64,000 nucleotides of DNA, taken from the NCBI RefSeq assembly GCF_000332275.1, contig NZ_CM001776.1, positions 2,031,268-2,095,267 on the forward strand. Reading direction: 5' to 3'. Below, one piece after another: positions 48,986-58,558 of this stretch. The DNA comes from Synechococcus sp. PCC 7336 (GTDB taxonomy: Bacteria; Cyanobacteriota; Cyanobacteriia; Thermostichales; PCC-7336). The position numbers were made by a program, and so were the translations under genes. The notes beneath the pieces were generated by a model that was not told the origin of the DNA, did not search any database, and saw nothing but the letters and a program-made list of their open reading frames with translations. Positions within the stretch are counted from its first letter, which is position 1; the number at the start of each line of letters is the position of its first letter.

Positions 48986-50011
48986 TTAGTTTGAAAGTCG
49001 GATGCGCGGGTCGACCAATTGAAGGGCTAAGTCAGCCAAGAGATTGCCTAAAATCAGCATGAAAGAACCTAAAAGCAATCCGGCCATCACCACATTGATA
49101 TCGAAACTGCGCACGGCATCTAGTAAAAGGCGACCCAAACCGGGCCAGTTAAAGAAAAATTCGGCGATGAACGAGCCGCTCAGCAATGAGGCAAACTCGA
49201 AACCGAGGATGGTAATCAGGGGATTGATGGCGTTGCGCAGGGCGTGAACGGCAATGACACGAGATTCTGACAAGCCTTTGGCACGGGCGGTTTGAATGTA
49301 GTCTTGCCTCAGGACATCTAAGAAGGCTCCGCGAGTGATGCGCTGCAGTCCGGCAAAGCTGGCAATGCTGAGGGCAAAGGTCGGCAGCAGCAGGTGGCGC
49401 AGGAGGTCGAAGGCTTTGCCGGGGAGAGAGAGTTGGGCAAAGTCGATGCTGGTCATGCCGCCGACAGGAAGTCCGGGAACGTTTTGGGCCGCGAACAAGA
49501 GCAGAATTGCTAAGACAAAGCTGGGGGTGGCCTGGCCGGTGTAGCTGAGCAGTTGGAGAAGGCGATCGAGGCCGGTGTTTTGTTTGAGGGCGCTGAGAAT
49601 GCCGAGGGGGATGGCGATCGCCCAAGTCACCAGCACCGAAGCCACAGCCAGTAACAGCGTTGCTCCGGCTCGGGAGAGAACCAGTTGAGTAACGGGGATG
49701 CGAAAGGCAAAGCTACGCCCGAGATCCCCCTGCAGCAGGTTCCACAACCACAAAAAATATTGCACCAGGATAGGTTTATCGAGACCCAAGCGGGTGGTTT
49801 CGGCTGCGATGAAAGCTTCCTCAATCGTGGGATCGAGGCGTAACTGGTCGAGGTAATTTCCGGGGGCGAGTTGCATGAGCAAAAAGCTCAACAGCGTGAT
49901 GGCCAGCATGATGGGGATGGCTTGCAACAGGCGATTGAGCGCGAACGCAAGGACACCCAGTTGAGGGAATCGTAAAGAGGGGGGAGCCTCAGTGGAGGGG
50001 GAGTTTTGCAT
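48986..50011 (-). CDS. ABC transporter permease, DppB/OppB type
   Basis: A 341-residue permease from ATG 50011 (MQNSPSTEAPP); the frame runs on to 50209, but that part overlaps the divergent SDR gene. It shows the DppB layout: first helix LQAIPIMLAITLLSFLLMQLAPGNYLDQL, then the BPD_transp_1 domain with the EAA-like loop DYIQTARAKGLSESRVIAVHALRNAINPL in part and a terminal PGLGRLLLDAVRSFD. It imports peptides or related substrates with partners not in the window. The gene is divergent from the SDR gene. Confidence 0.92.
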   Translation of the reverse strand: MQNSPSTEAPPSLRFPQLGVLAFALNRLLQAIPIMLAITLLSFLLMQLAPGNYLDQLRLDPTIEEAFIAAETTRLGLDKPILVQYFLWLWNLLQGDLGRSFAFRIPVTQLVLSRAGATLLLAVASVLVTWAIAIPLGILSALKQNTGLDRLLQLLSYTGQATPSFVLAILLLFAAQNVPGLPVGGMTSIDFAQLSLPGKAFDLLRHLLLPTFALSIASFAGLQRITRGAFLDVLRQDYIQTARAKGLSESRVIAVHALRNAINPLITILGFEFASLLSGSFIAEFFFNWPGLGRLLLDAVRSFDINVVMAGLLLGSFMLILGNLLADLALQLVDPRIRLSN

Positions 50012-50171
50012 AGTTGGTTGAGGAGTTGGCTTTGCAGGGAACCCGCCTTGCCCGAGCGGGTATTGCTCCAACTGTGCCACACTTTTACGGAGCATTCGAG
50101 TGTCAGGGGCGATCGCCTGAGTGTCAGCTCGACCGGTACAATATGCGTGAGTTGGAGGATAGCAACAGTCT

Positions 50172-51095
50172 TTGCAAAACGTCTTTATTACGGGGGCCAG
50201 TGGCTGCATCGGCCATTATGTTGTGGAAGCGTTGGCCGAGCGGTCCGATTGCCATCTTTACCTATTCCTACGTAACCCCCAGAAGCTCGCGCTCGCGCTC
50301 GATCCCGAACGCGTCACGATTGTGCAGGGAGATTTGTTGCAGATCGAACAGCAGGCAGAGTTGCTGCGGCAGATGGATGTGGCAATTCACTTGGTGGCGG
50401 CTTGGGGGGGCGAAGCGATCTCGCGAGCGGTGAATGTGACGAAAACTTTGGCCCTGTTCGATTTACTCGATCGCGATCGCTGCCAAAAAATTCTCTATTT
50501 TTCGACAGCCAGCCTGCTCGATCGCCAGAATCAGCCGGTAGCAGTGGCGGGTCGGGCGGGGACTGAATATATCCGCACGAAATACGAGATGTTGATGCGG
50601 CGCGATGAAGCAAAATTGCGCGATCGCCTCGTCACCCTCTATCCCACCCTCGTCTTTGGCGGGAGCGAGCGCCATCCCCATTCTCATATTGCGGGGGGTC
50701 TCAAGGATGTGATGCGGTGGTTGGGGCTCATTCGCTTTTTTAAGGCGGATGGCAGCTTTCATTTCATGCATGCGGAAGATATCGCCAAAATCGTCGTTCA
50801 CCTCTTCGAGTCGTCCGTACGGGAGGGAGATTGGGTGTTGGGTCAGCCAGCACTGCATGTGAATGATTGCATCGAACAGGTCTGTCACTTCTACCACAAG
50901 CGCATTTACTTTCGCCTGCCGCTGCCCATTCGCCTGGGCCGAACCCTCGCAGTTTTGTTTGGCGCAAAGCTCTCGGAATGGGATGACTATTGCCTCGCCC
51001 ACCGCCATTTCGTTCACAAAGCGGTCGATCCGCCGACCTTTAATTTACCATCGAGCTATCCGACCGTGGCGTCTCTCCTGCAGCAATATGGTTAG
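50172..51095 (+). CDS. NAD-dependent epimerase/dehydratase (atypical/extended SDR)
   Basis: A 307-residue SDR starting TTG 50172 (MQNVFITGASGCIGHYVVE). The nucleotide motif TGASGCIG, the DLLQIEQQAELLRQMDVAIHLVA segment and the catalytic YxxxK in EYIRTKYEMLM are present. It is active on a nucleotide sugar or similar NAD(P)-linked substrate; which one is not known. GGAGG lies 12 bases upstream of the TTG. Its end overlaps the start of the NUDIX gene by eight bases, so both are co-translated. Confidence 0.85.
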   Translation: MQNVFITGASGCIGHYVVEALAERSDCHLYLFLRNPQKLALALDPERVTIVQGDLLQIEQQAELLRQMDVAIHLVAAWGGEAISRAVNVTKTLALFDLLDRDRCQKILYFSTASLLDRQNQPVAVAGRAGTEYIRTKYEMLMRRDEAKLRDRLVTLYPTLVFGGSERHPHSHIAGGLKDVMRWLGLIRFFKADGSFHFMHAEDIAKIVVHLFESSVREGDWVLGQPALHVNDCIEQVCHFYHKRIYFRLPLPIRLGRTLAVLFGAKLSEWDDYCLAHRHFVHKAVDPPTFNLPSSYPTVASLLQQYG

Positions 51096-51672
51096 CAAAC
51101 CCATTCCCCCCCAACCCTCTGAAACCCTCAGAGACATCTTGCACCATCGGGGATTTAAGTTTTCCTATTTCTCGCGGCGGCTGCGCTTTCCCAACGGCAC
51201 GGAAGGCGATCGCGAATATATCGAACATCCCGGCGGTGCGGTGGCGGTGCCGGTGACGGCAGAGGGCAATTTTCTGCTCATTCGCCAATATCGATTTGCG
51301 ATCGGGGCATATATTTACGAATTCCCCGCCGGGACGCTGGAACCGAACGAACCTCCCAACATCACGGTGCGCCGCGAGCTGGAGGAAGAGACAGGACATA
51401 CTGCCCGTCGCTGGGACGACTTGGGCCAATTCTTCTTGGCTCCGGGCTATTCAGACGAAACGATTTTTGCTTACTTGGCCAGGGATTTAGAAAAGCTGTT
51501 CGAGCCTCCGGCTGGAGACGAAGATGAGGATATTGAAGTGGTGGAGTTGACTGTGGCGGAGCTGCGGCAGAAGGCGATCGCCTCCCAAGACCTAGATGCC
51601 AAGACCATCGCCTGTTTTCATCGCGCGTTAGAGCTGCTGCAAGGGAACGAACTGCGAAAGACAAACCCTTAG
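51088..51672 (+). CDS. NUDIX hydrolase (ADP-ribose pyrophosphatase-like)
   Basis: A 194-residue NUDIX protein from ATG 51088. The NUDIX box spans residues 82-104 (Gly82, Glu88, Arg96-Glu97, Glu100-Glu101, Gly103). Before it, IEHPGGAVAVPVTAEGNFLL and RQYRFAIGAYIYEFPAG are the pattern of ADP-ribose/ADP-sugar pyrophosphatases. After it come FFLAPGYSDETIFAYLA and an acidic stretch. It should hydrolyse ADP-ribose or a similar NDP compound. It overlaps the SDR gene by eight bases. An imperfect inverted repeat at 51685-51708, 13 bases past the stop, may terminate the unit. Confidence 0.9.
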   Translation: MVSKPIPPQPSETLRDILHHRGFKFSYFSRRLRFPNGTEGDREYIEHPGGAVAVPVTAEGNFLLIRQYRFAIGAYIYEFPAGTLEPNEPPNITVRRELEEETGHTARRWDDLGQFFLAPGYSDETIFAYLARDLEKLFEPPAGDEDEDIEVVELTVAELRQKAIASQDLDAKTIACFHRALELLQGNELRKTNP

Positions 51673-52187
51673 ATAATCGGCGACTTCAAACAAAAAATTT
51701 TGCTTGAATTGAGGATCGAATAGATTAATATTTATCTGCTTGTATTAATTTCTGGTATGAACCAGTAAAAAGTCTATACAGGATAAGCGGTGAATTCCCA
51801 TAGCTATTGTGACAAGCAAAGGGGATGGCCATGAAAACTCCTAGATAGTTTTATCGTCAACACGATTTTTTGCTAAGATGCTCTCAGCTTATATTCAGTA
51901 ATGCCACTTATCGAAATATTACTTAATGTGATAGTTTTGTAAGGCATGGTTAACTTTTGGGCTTTCCATTCATGTTCGCGAGCAGTCGTTAAATCGGGTC
52001 TATATATTTACGGCTGCTAAGTTGTTAAACCACTGACCAGTAGTTCAAAACTCTGGCCGGTCTTTCCTCTTGGCTGTAGAAATTAGCAACGATAGCTCGC
52101 ACGGCAAGTCTTCGCTCTGTGTTACGACACTCGTTCTATTCTTTTGCTGCCGATAGGGATGTCACCATTCAATAATGGCCCCCTTGC
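51673..52187. other. AT-rich intergenic region before the GAF kinase
   Basis: No open frame of note in about 515 bases. It holds the inverted repeat TTCAA-A-CAAAA / TTTTG-C-TTGAA (51685-51708), likely the NUDIX terminator, and an AT-rich leader for the kinase gene at 52188. Nothing else is seen. Confidence 0.5.
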
Positions 52188-54374
52188 ATGAATCTTCAAC
52201 TGCGCGAACAACGCCAAAGCTCGTCCCGAGACTCGCTGCAACCCTTGCGGCTATTAATATTAGCAGAAGCCTCCGACGATTTGGACCTGACGCTCTCGGC
52301 CTTACAACAGGCTAGCCTGAATTTTAAATACGATGCCGCCGATAGCGAAGTCGCCTACTCCCAATTACTGGCTCGCCATCACTACGATGCAGTGCTATCT
52401 GAATATGGTTTTCAGGGACGGACGGGCACTCGAGCACTGGCAGTGCTCGATCGATCGGGCCAAGAGATTCCCTTTATTTTAATGACAGACCGCTTGGGTG
52501 AAGAAATTGCGGTGGAATGTCTGCGCTCGGGAGTGACTGATTATGTTTTGAAAGATCGGTTGTTCCGCTTGCCCTTTGTGCTACAGCGGGCCTTGCAAGA
52601 ATTCGAACAGCGTCGCCAGAGCCAAAAAACCTTTGTGCAAGTCCACCAGCGGGCTCAGCAGGAGAGCATTGTCAATAGTCTCTTGCAGGCCATGCTGAAA
52701 AATGTGAATTTAGGCAATGTCTTGCAATCTACCTTAGATAGCCTGCAGGAGGCGCTACAGGTCGATCGCTGTGCTTTTTTAGAGCTTAACGAGGTCGGGG
52801 CAAAGATTATGTGTCTCAGCCGAGAATCAGTGCAGCGGGATCGGTTGTTGGGCAGCTATTGCCAACTGTGCAGCCACTATGGCCTACAGATGGCAAGTGG
52901 AGAACCGCTTGCGATCGCGAAATTTGACAGCAATATTCCGACCGATATCTGGCGCTCGGCAGCGGATATGAATGTGAAATCGATGCTGCTGGTGCCATTG
53001 CGTTTCGACGGGCGCAATCTCGGTTGCCTGTGCCTCCTCCAGTGCGATCGCGAGCGTGCTTGGAGCTCGGATCGGATCCAGTCAGTCAAACGGGTTGCCG
53101 ACCACTTAACCGTGGCAGTGTATCAAACCGGATTGCATCGAGAACTGCAGGCGCTGAATCAGTGTTTGGATTTAAAAGTCAAACAAGCGCAGCGGGCCTT
53201 GCAGTTTGAGGCCACCCTCAAAACCATCAGCGATCGCATTCGCGACAGCTTAGACGAACGACAAATCCTAGAAACCGCCGTGCGAGAACTGGCGATCGCT
53301 TTAAATGCCGATTGTTGCAGTACCACCTTGTACGATCTCGAACGGGGCTCCTGCTACGTGGCCTACGAATATACCGAGAAGTTGCCAACGTCTCGAGGAG
53401 AGGCCGAGTTAATGGCAGACTTTCCCCATTGCTACCGGCATCTCCTCGCCGGTCAATCCATCCAGTTTTGTCCGCTCGTGCCTCGCTTCAACCATCCCCT
53501 CTCCTCCATCTCGGCCGTACCGATTGCAGACGATCGCGCAGTCATGGGAGACATCTGGTTGTTTCGGTCGCCCGATCGCACTTACGAAGCGAATGAAATC
53601 GCTCTGGCACAGCAGGTGGCGAATCAATGTGCGATCGCCATTCGACAGGCCAAGCTCTACCAAGCGGCGCAGGCGCAGGTGCGAGAATTAGAGAAGCTCA
53701 GCCAACTGAAAGACGACTTCATTAACACGGTTTCCCACGAATTGCGATCGCCGCTGGCGAATATGCGGGTTGCCATTCAGATGTTAGATATTTCTCGCAA
53801 CACTGAGAAATTCGATCGCTATTTGGATGTTCTGAAGCAGGAGTGCAGGCAAGAGAGCGAGCTAATCGACGATTTGCTGAATCTGCAAAGGATTGGAGCC
53901 AACTGCTACGAGCTCGAACTCGAAGTCATTGAATTGCCCAATTATCTCTCTATCATTATTGAGACCTTTCAAGAACGCATCGAACAACACGATCGCCAAT
54001 TAATTTGCAAACTGGGTGACAAGCCTTTAACCTTGCGAACCGATCGCCTGTGCCTCAATCGCATTCTGCACGAGCTGCTCAATAATGCCTGTAAATATAC
54101 GGCTGATGGCGGCAGTATTGTAGTTGAGCTTTTAGAGCATCCAAACGCAGGAATTTCGATTGTTGTCGGTAACACTTCCTCTATTCCATCGGAGGCCCTA
54201 GCCCATATTTTCGATAAATTCTATCGATTTAATTCGGTGGATATTCGAAAGCACGGAGGGACTGGCCTAGGCTTGTCTTTAGTAAAAAGTATGGTTGATT
54301 TGCTCGGCGGCAACATTAGCGTCTCTAGCGAGCAGAGCTGGACGGCGTTTCAGCTCTATCTGCCGCAACAATGA
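52188..54374 (+). CDS. Soluble sensor histidine kinase: receiver-like, two GAF, HisKA, ATPase
   Basis: A 728-residue cytosolic kinase. Residues about 18-135 are a receiver fold (LRLLILAEASDDLDLTL, FILMTDRLGEEIAVECLRSG, DYVLKDR), but the usual phospho-Asp position reads LSEYGFQG, with Glu in its place, so it may be locked. Two GAF-type regions follow (about 155-310 with VDRCAFLEL, and 340-490 with DCCSTTLYDLERG). A short coiled coil precedes HisKA (INTVSHELRSPLANMRVAIQ) and an ATPase with LNRILHELLNNACKYT and KHGGTGLGLSLVK. No membrane segment is present. A PatA-type response regulator begins 230 bases downstream on the same strand. Confidence 0.9.
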   Translation: MNLQLREQRQSSSRDSLQPLRLLILAEASDDLDLTLSALQQASLNFKYDAADSEVAYSQLLARHHYDAVLSEYGFQGRTGTRALAVLDRSGQEIPFILMTDRLGEEIAVECLRSGVTDYVLKDRLFRLPFVLQRALQEFEQRRQSQKTFVQVHQRAQQESIVNSLLQAMLKNVNLGNVLQSTLDSLQEALQVDRCAFLELNEVGAKIMCLSRESVQRDRLLGSYCQLCSHYGLQMASGEPLAIAKFDSNIPTDIWRSAADMNVKSMLLVPLRFDGRNLGCLCLLQCDRERAWSSDRIQSVKRVADHLTVAVYQTGLHRELQALNQCLDLKVKQAQRALQFEATLKTISDRIRDSLDERQILETAVRELAIALNADCCSTTLYDLERGSCYVAYEYTEKLPTSRGEAELMADFPHCYRHLLAGQSIQFCPLVPRFNHPLSSISAVPIADDRAVMGDIWLFRSPDRTYEANEIALAQQVANQCAIAIRQAKLYQAAQAQVRELEKLSQLKDDFINTVSHELRSPLANMRVAIQMLDISRNTEKFDRYLDVLKQECRQESELIDDLLNLQRIGANCYELELEVIELPNYLSIIIETFQERIEQHDRQLICKLGDKPLTLRTDRLCLNRILHELLNNACKYTADGGSIVVELLEHPNAGISIVVGNTSSIPSEALAHIFDKFYRFNSVDIRKHGGTGLGLSLVKSMVDLLGGNISVSSEQSWTAFQLYLPQQ

Positions 54375-54604
54375 TTGGAGAGCGCGAACATCGAGAATAG
54401 TGTTTCAAGCTATATTAAGCTATGTTAAGGTAAATTCTGTCGCCATGGAGATCTCTTCATGAATTTACTGTAAAGATGCCGAACGAGAAGAATTCAATTT
54501 CATCAAATCTTTGTCGCTCCCGATCGGATTTATCTGGTAGCTCTTTAGAGATGGGTGCTGATTTGGGCAATTTAAATGAGAGGCTTTAGAACCTAAGGGT
54601 AGAG

Positions 54605-55840
54605 TTGCCTTCTGCCCGTACATCTGTCTCCTCTATGGCTATCGCGGAATACTCAATGATTGCATTAAATAACTGCGTGAATTTTACACAAAGCCTGACC
54701 ACTTGTACTCGGCCAGATTTTACGGGCATCCTCGAAGCAGGTGGAACCGATGGGCAGTGCTGGAAACTGCGTTTTTTTCGCGGCCGTTTGGTTGGCGATG
54801 CGGGAGGATCGCACCCGCGCAGGCGCTGGCAGCGGCAGTTTACTCGATTTGCCGAGCATGTGGATTTAAATCGGATGTCAGCCCCTGTCAGGGGGGCATG
54901 GAATTATGGACTCGTCGAGCCTCTAGAACGGCAAGGCATTATCTCCCAGAAACAACTGTTGGCGATTTTGCAGGGCAGTGCTCGGGAAGTCTTGTTCGAA
55001 ATCGCCTTGGAGGAGCATTTGAATGCTTCTCTTGAATCCGCTGGCGATCGCTATACGGTCGTCCGAGAGCAGTTGCAGGATTTCGAGGGTGCCCCCTTAG
55101 CCTCAATGGATGCCGAGCGCGAGTGGAGTTTAGTCCAACAAAAACTGCAAGCTTGGATCGCTAAAGGACTGGCGACTTTTCACCCCAACCTAGCACCCAC
55201 GATTCGCGACCCGGAACAGTTCCTTCAAGCCACTTCTGAGACGGCATTCAATCGCCTCAAACCATTGCTGAACGGCCAGCAAACCCTTTGGGACATAGCA
55301 TTGCGCTCGAATCGTCCCCTTGAATCGGTACTAAAATCGCTCTCGACCCACATTCGATCGGGTAGCCTCGAGCTCGTCTCCACCCCAGACGGGTTCCTTG
55401 CGCCCTCAAGTGGCAAGAGTCACTCGAACGGCCTTTTACCCCAGCCATCCTTCGATCGATGCCGCCTCAAAATCGCTTATCTAGATGATGCGGTTCGGTC
55501 AACTCAAATCATGGGACAGATTGTGCGGGAATTGGGATATCAATATCTGGCCGTCAATGTGCCCGTCACAGCACTGACCGCTTTTTTGGAGTACAAGCCC
55601 GACATTATCTTTCTCGACTTGGTGATGCCGGTGGCGAACGGCTATGAAATTTGCGCTCAATTGCGGCGAATTGAGGCATTCAAAGAAACTCCCATTTTCA
55701 TGGTGACGGGCAGCGATGGCATCGTCGATCGCGTTAGGTCCAAGTTAGTGGGAGCCACTGGATTCATTTCCAAGCCCGTCTCCCGCGACAAAATCGAGAA
55801 GACGTTGAGCCAGAATCAAATATCTGCCAATGGCGGCTAG
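54605..55840 (+). CDS. PatA-type response regulator (DUF4388 N-terminus, receiver C-terminus)
   Basis: Up to 411 residues; ATG 54635 or 54656 are alternative starts. The N-terminal PATAN/DUF4388 region shows FTGILEAGG, WKLRFFRGRLVGDAGG, then a helical domain (QGIISQKQLLAILQGS, WDIALRSNRPLESVLKSL). The C-terminal receiver has KIAYLDDAVRSTQIM with the acidic pair, IIFLDLVMPVANG with the phospho-Asp, and FISKPVS. Cyanobacterial proteins of this build act in phototaxis/pilus signalling (PixG, TaxP1) or heterocyst patterning (PatA). The upstream kinase is its probable phosphodonor. No pil genes are nearby. Confidence 0.88.
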   Translation: MPSARTSVSSMAIAEYSMIALNNCVNFTQSLTTCTRPDFTGILEAGGTDGQCWKLRFFRGRLVGDAGGSHPRRRWQRQFTRFAEHVDLNRMSAPVRGAWNYGLVEPLERQGIISQKQLLAILQGSAREVLFEIALEEHLNASLESAGDRYTVVREQLQDFEGAPLASMDAEREWSLVQQKLQAWIAKGLATFHPNLAPTIRDPEQFLQATSETAFNRLKPLLNGQQTLWDIALRSNRPLESVLKSLSTHIRSGSLELVSTPDGFLAPSSGKSHSNGLLPQPSFDRCRLKIAYLDDAVRSTQIMGQIVRELGYQYLAVNVPVTALTAFLEYKPDIIFLDLVMPVANGYEICAQLRRIEAFKETPIFMVTGSDGIVDRVRSKLVGATGFISKPVSRDKIEKTLSQNQISANGG

Positions 55841-55913
55841 CTCCTCACCTGTATCCCCTCTTTCTCTACACTGCTTCTCTACACTGAAACCAGTCCCCCT
55901 CAGGAGCCCATCT

Positions 55914-57098
55914 GTGCCCCTCGACTGGCAGCGTGCCCGCCGCGAAACCCCCGGTTGCGATCGCGTTTTACATTTCAATAATGCGGGTGCCGCCCTGATG
56001 CCCGCCCCCGTTCTCGATGCCACCATCGCACACCTGCAACTGGAAGCTGAAATGGGGGGCTACGAGGCGGCTGCCCTTGCCTGCGAACGGGTGGAGAGGG
56101 TTTACACCGCCACTGCCGAGCTGCTCGGCTGCGAACCTGGCGAACTTGCGATCGTCGAAAATGCCACCCGCGCTTGGGATATGGCGTTTTACTCCCTCAA
56201 CTTTCAAGCGGGCGATCGCATTCTCACGGCGGCCTCGGAATATGCCAGCAACTACATTGCTTTTTTGCAGGTGGCCAAACGCACGGGGGCGACGATCGAG
56301 GTCATTCCCAACGACGAAACCGGTCAACTGTCGGTCTCTGCCCTCGAAAGGGCGATCGGCGATCGCGTTAAACTCATCGCCATCACCCACGTTCCCAGCA
56401 ATGGCGGCTTAGTCAATCCTGCTGCCGCAGTCGGTCGAGTCGCCCGCGCGGCAGGCATTCCCTATCTGCTCGATGCTTGCCAATCCATCGGCCAAATGCC
56501 CGTCAACGTGCGGGAAATCGGCTGCGACTTCCTCTCTGCCACAGGGCGAAAATACCTGCGCGGACCTCGCGGCACGGGATTTCTGTACGTGCGCCAAGCG
56601 CTGATCGAACAGCTAGAGCCCCCTTTCTTAGATATGCACGCGGCTGAATGGGTGGAGCGCGATCGCTATAGAATTCGCCCCGACGCCCGCCGCTTTGAGA
56701 CGTGGGAAGCCAACTACGCAGCCAAGATTGGCTTGGGGGTGGCGATTGGCTATACCCTCAGTTGGGGATTAGAGGCAATTCGCGATCGCATCCGCCAGTT
56801 GGCCGATCGCCTGCGGCTACAGCTTGCTGCTATTCCCAGCGTGGCTGTGCGAGATTTGGGCCGCATTCAATCCGGCATTGTCGCGTTTAATAGCGATCGC
56901 CTCTCCGCCAGCCAGATCGCAACCGCCTTGAATGCGCGAGACATCAATGTCTCGATCTCCAGTCTGTCTTCCACACGGTTGGATATGGAAAGCCGCCAGC
57001 AAATAGAGTTCGTGCGGGCGTCAGTGCATTACTACAACACAGTTGAGGAAGTGGACCGCTTTTGCGACAGCCTGCAACAGGTTTTGGCAGGAGGTTAG
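55914..57098 (+). CDS. Class V aminotransferase / cysteine desulfurase-like PLP enzyme
   Basis: The start is placed at GTG 55914, with AGGAG eight bases upstream; the frame runs back to 55830, overlapping the previous gene. About 394 residues. FNNAGAALMPAPVLDA is the usual opening; ASEYASNYIAFLQVAKRTG and ITHVPSNGGLVNPAAAVGRVA are typical; YLLDACQSIGQMPVNV carries the Asp-Gln that binds PLP; SATGRKYLRGPRGTGFLYV contains the PLP Lys. No catalytic Cys loop like that of IscS is evident, so a lyase or an EgtE-like role is possible. It is convergent with the C15 peptidase gene, overlapping by four bases. Confidence 0.85.
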   Translation: MPLDWQRARRETPGCDRVLHFNNAGAALMPAPVLDATIAHLQLEAEMGGYEAAALACERVERVYTATAELLGCEPGELAIVENATRAWDMAFYSLNFQAGDRILTAASEYASNYIAFLQVAKRTGATIEVIPNDETGQLSVSALERAIGDRVKLIAITHVPSNGGLVNPAAAVGRVARAAGIPYLLDACQSIGQMPVNVREIGCDFLSATGRKYLRGPRGTGFLYVRQALIEQLEPPFLDMHAAEWVERDRYRIRPDARRFETWEANYAAKIGLGVAIGYTLSWGLEAIRDRIRQLADRLRLQLAAIPSVAVRDLGRIQSGIVAFNSDRLSASQIATALNARDINVSISSLSSTRLDMESRQQIEFVRASVHYYNTVEEVDRFCDSLQQVLAGG

Positions 57099-57631
57099 GA
57101 GGATTCTCCAGGCGACAGCAATTCCAGCAAGGTACAAAAATCGCTCAAAAGACCGGCCCGATTGGCCGCCGTCAGGATGGGGACGTGGACGAAAAGAGCT
57201 CGGGTGGATACGGCTTGCCGATCGAGCTGGCGGAGAAGTTGGTAGTAGGTGGCGTTGCACACGAAGCTGCCTGCGTCGTGACTGATCTGGGTGTTAGGGA
57301 GGTGGGGGATGAGGGCATCGAGATCGATCGCGGTTTCCAGACAGATATCGGCTTGTTTGGCGTAGCGTTCGAGGCTGAGGGTTTTGCGTCGTTCTGCCAT
57401 GCCGCAGAGGAGGACGGTGTGGGGTTGGTGTTGGGCAATGGCACTGGCGATCGCCTGCACGGCTCGTGCTGTCTGGACGGGCAGTTGGCGCAGAGTCTTG
57501 GGGGGAAAGGCGATCGGGCTGGTTTCGACAAGGGCGAGCAGATCGTCAGAGGTGTTGCTGGCTTGCTGGGGTTTCCAGGTGGTGAAGGAGGTGGCGAGGA
57601 GATGGGGGTAAGAACGGCGATCGCGAGTCAT
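57095..57631 (-). CDS. Pyroglutamyl peptidase-like (C15) protein
   Basis: The start is taken at ATG 57631 (MTRDRRSYPHLLATSFTTW), giving 178 residues; an upstream start at 57712 would overlap the DUF218 gene. LLATSFTTWKPQQASNTSDD and LRQLPVQ open the domain. The triad of family C15 is visible: Glu80 in CGMAERR, Cys125 in HDAGSFVCNATYY and His149 in FVHVPI. It would remove N-terminal pyroglutamate or a similar group. The protein is a little shorter than bacterial Pcp (about 210) but complete at the catalytic parts. It is convergent with the class V aminotransferase. Confidence 0.85.
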   Translation of the reverse strand: MTRDRRSYPHLLATSFTTWKPQQASNTSDDLLALVETSPIAFPPKTLRQLPVQTARAVQAIASAIAQHQPHTVLLCGMAERRKTLSLERYAKQADICLETAIDLDALIPHLPNTQISHDAGSFVCNATYYQLLRQLDRQAVSTRALFVHVPILTAANRAGLLSDFCTLLELLSPGESS

Positions 57632-57696
57632 CGGTTGTAGGTTGTGGATTGATTGATGCTGGAAAGAGAAGTCATGGCACCTCCGCACTCGATGGC

Positions 57697-58485
57697 TTAA
57701 TAAGGCCACCACTGCATGGGCACGAACTCTGGATATCCATTCGTACAGTTATCCAACTGCTGCGTCGATGCTAATTGTCGAGCAGTAAACCGGTCGTTGA
57801 GAGATCCCGGAGGCAAAACGAAATCGCCAAACAGGACCCAGGCACCCGCCAAAATGACCTGCAGGTGAGTCTTGCGAGCTGATTCTCCGCGAGAGCTACC
57901 GGGACCGCCAATCAAAACGGGGGAAATGGCGATGCCGCGACTGCCAAAGACAATCTGGCCCAACTTTCGCGCCCGGGGCCAATTACCTGCATCCGTCACA
58001 ACCCAAACCTTGCGAGGGGTATCGCCTGCTTTGAGGAAGGGCACTAGAGTTGTGAAGTTCGTTAAGGTGACGCGGGCTCGGAAGTCCACAAGAACGCGAT
58101 CGAAGTCAACTCCCCGCTGCTGCTCAAAAATCAATCTCAGACAGCCTAAAGGACTGCCGCTACTGACAATAATGGGCACATCTGGGACTTCTCGGGCGAG
58201 TTGGGCCGCAGCAATCTCCCGCAGGACACCTCCCCCCAGCACCACGATCGCATCGGGCTGCAGGTCTAGGGCTTGTCGGTAGCGCCACCACATGCGGCCG
58301 CCCCATGCAGTGACGAGCAGTAGAACGGCGATCGCCCCAATTGAGATGCGGCGTTTGGTGAACCATTGCCGCCAGAGGAGGCGTCGGGCGAACCAGTACT
58401 GCACGAGAGGGGGATTCAGTTTCGATCTTCTGTTAGAGCGCTTGTGTCTGTTCGAACCCTGTTTCGACAGCTTGCGTCTAGGCAC
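57697..58485 (-). CDS. YdcF/DUF218 family membrane protein
   Basis: A 262-residue protein with a very basic N-terminus (about 45 residues), one membrane span (ISIGAIAVLLLVTAWGG) and a DUF218 domain outside or inside the membrane: PDAIVVLGGGVLREIAAA, VPIIVSSGSP, then TLTNFTTLVPFLKAGDTPRKVWVVTDAGNWPRA in part. Proteins of this group (ElyC, SanA, YdcF) act in envelope biogenesis or bind nucleotide-like ligands. Length is normal. It precedes the C15 peptidase gene on the same strand. Confidence 0.85.
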   Translation of the reverse strand: MPRRKLSKQGSNRHKRSNRRSKLNPPLVQYWFARRLLWRQWFTKRRISIGAIAVLLLVTAWGGRMWWRYRQALDLQPDAIVVLGGGVLREIAAAQLAREVPDVPIIVSSGSPLGCLRLIFEQQRGVDFDRVLVDFRARVTLTNFTTLVPFLKAGDTPRKVWVVTDAGNWPRARKLGQIVFGSRGIAISPVLIGGPGSSRGESARKTHLQVILAGAWVLFGDFVLPPGSLNDRFTARQLASTQQLDNCTNGYPEFVPMQWWPY

Positions 58486-58558
58486 GGTGACAAGTTCCGA
58501 TCGCTACTTTGAAACTATAGCAATGCTCTTCGCTCGAGGCGATCGCGCCAATTGCGCT

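Noticed and set aside
57062..57640. 192-codon plus-strand frame opposite the C15 peptidase gene
   Set aside because: The minus strand carries the complete C15 triad; the plus frame is its shadow.
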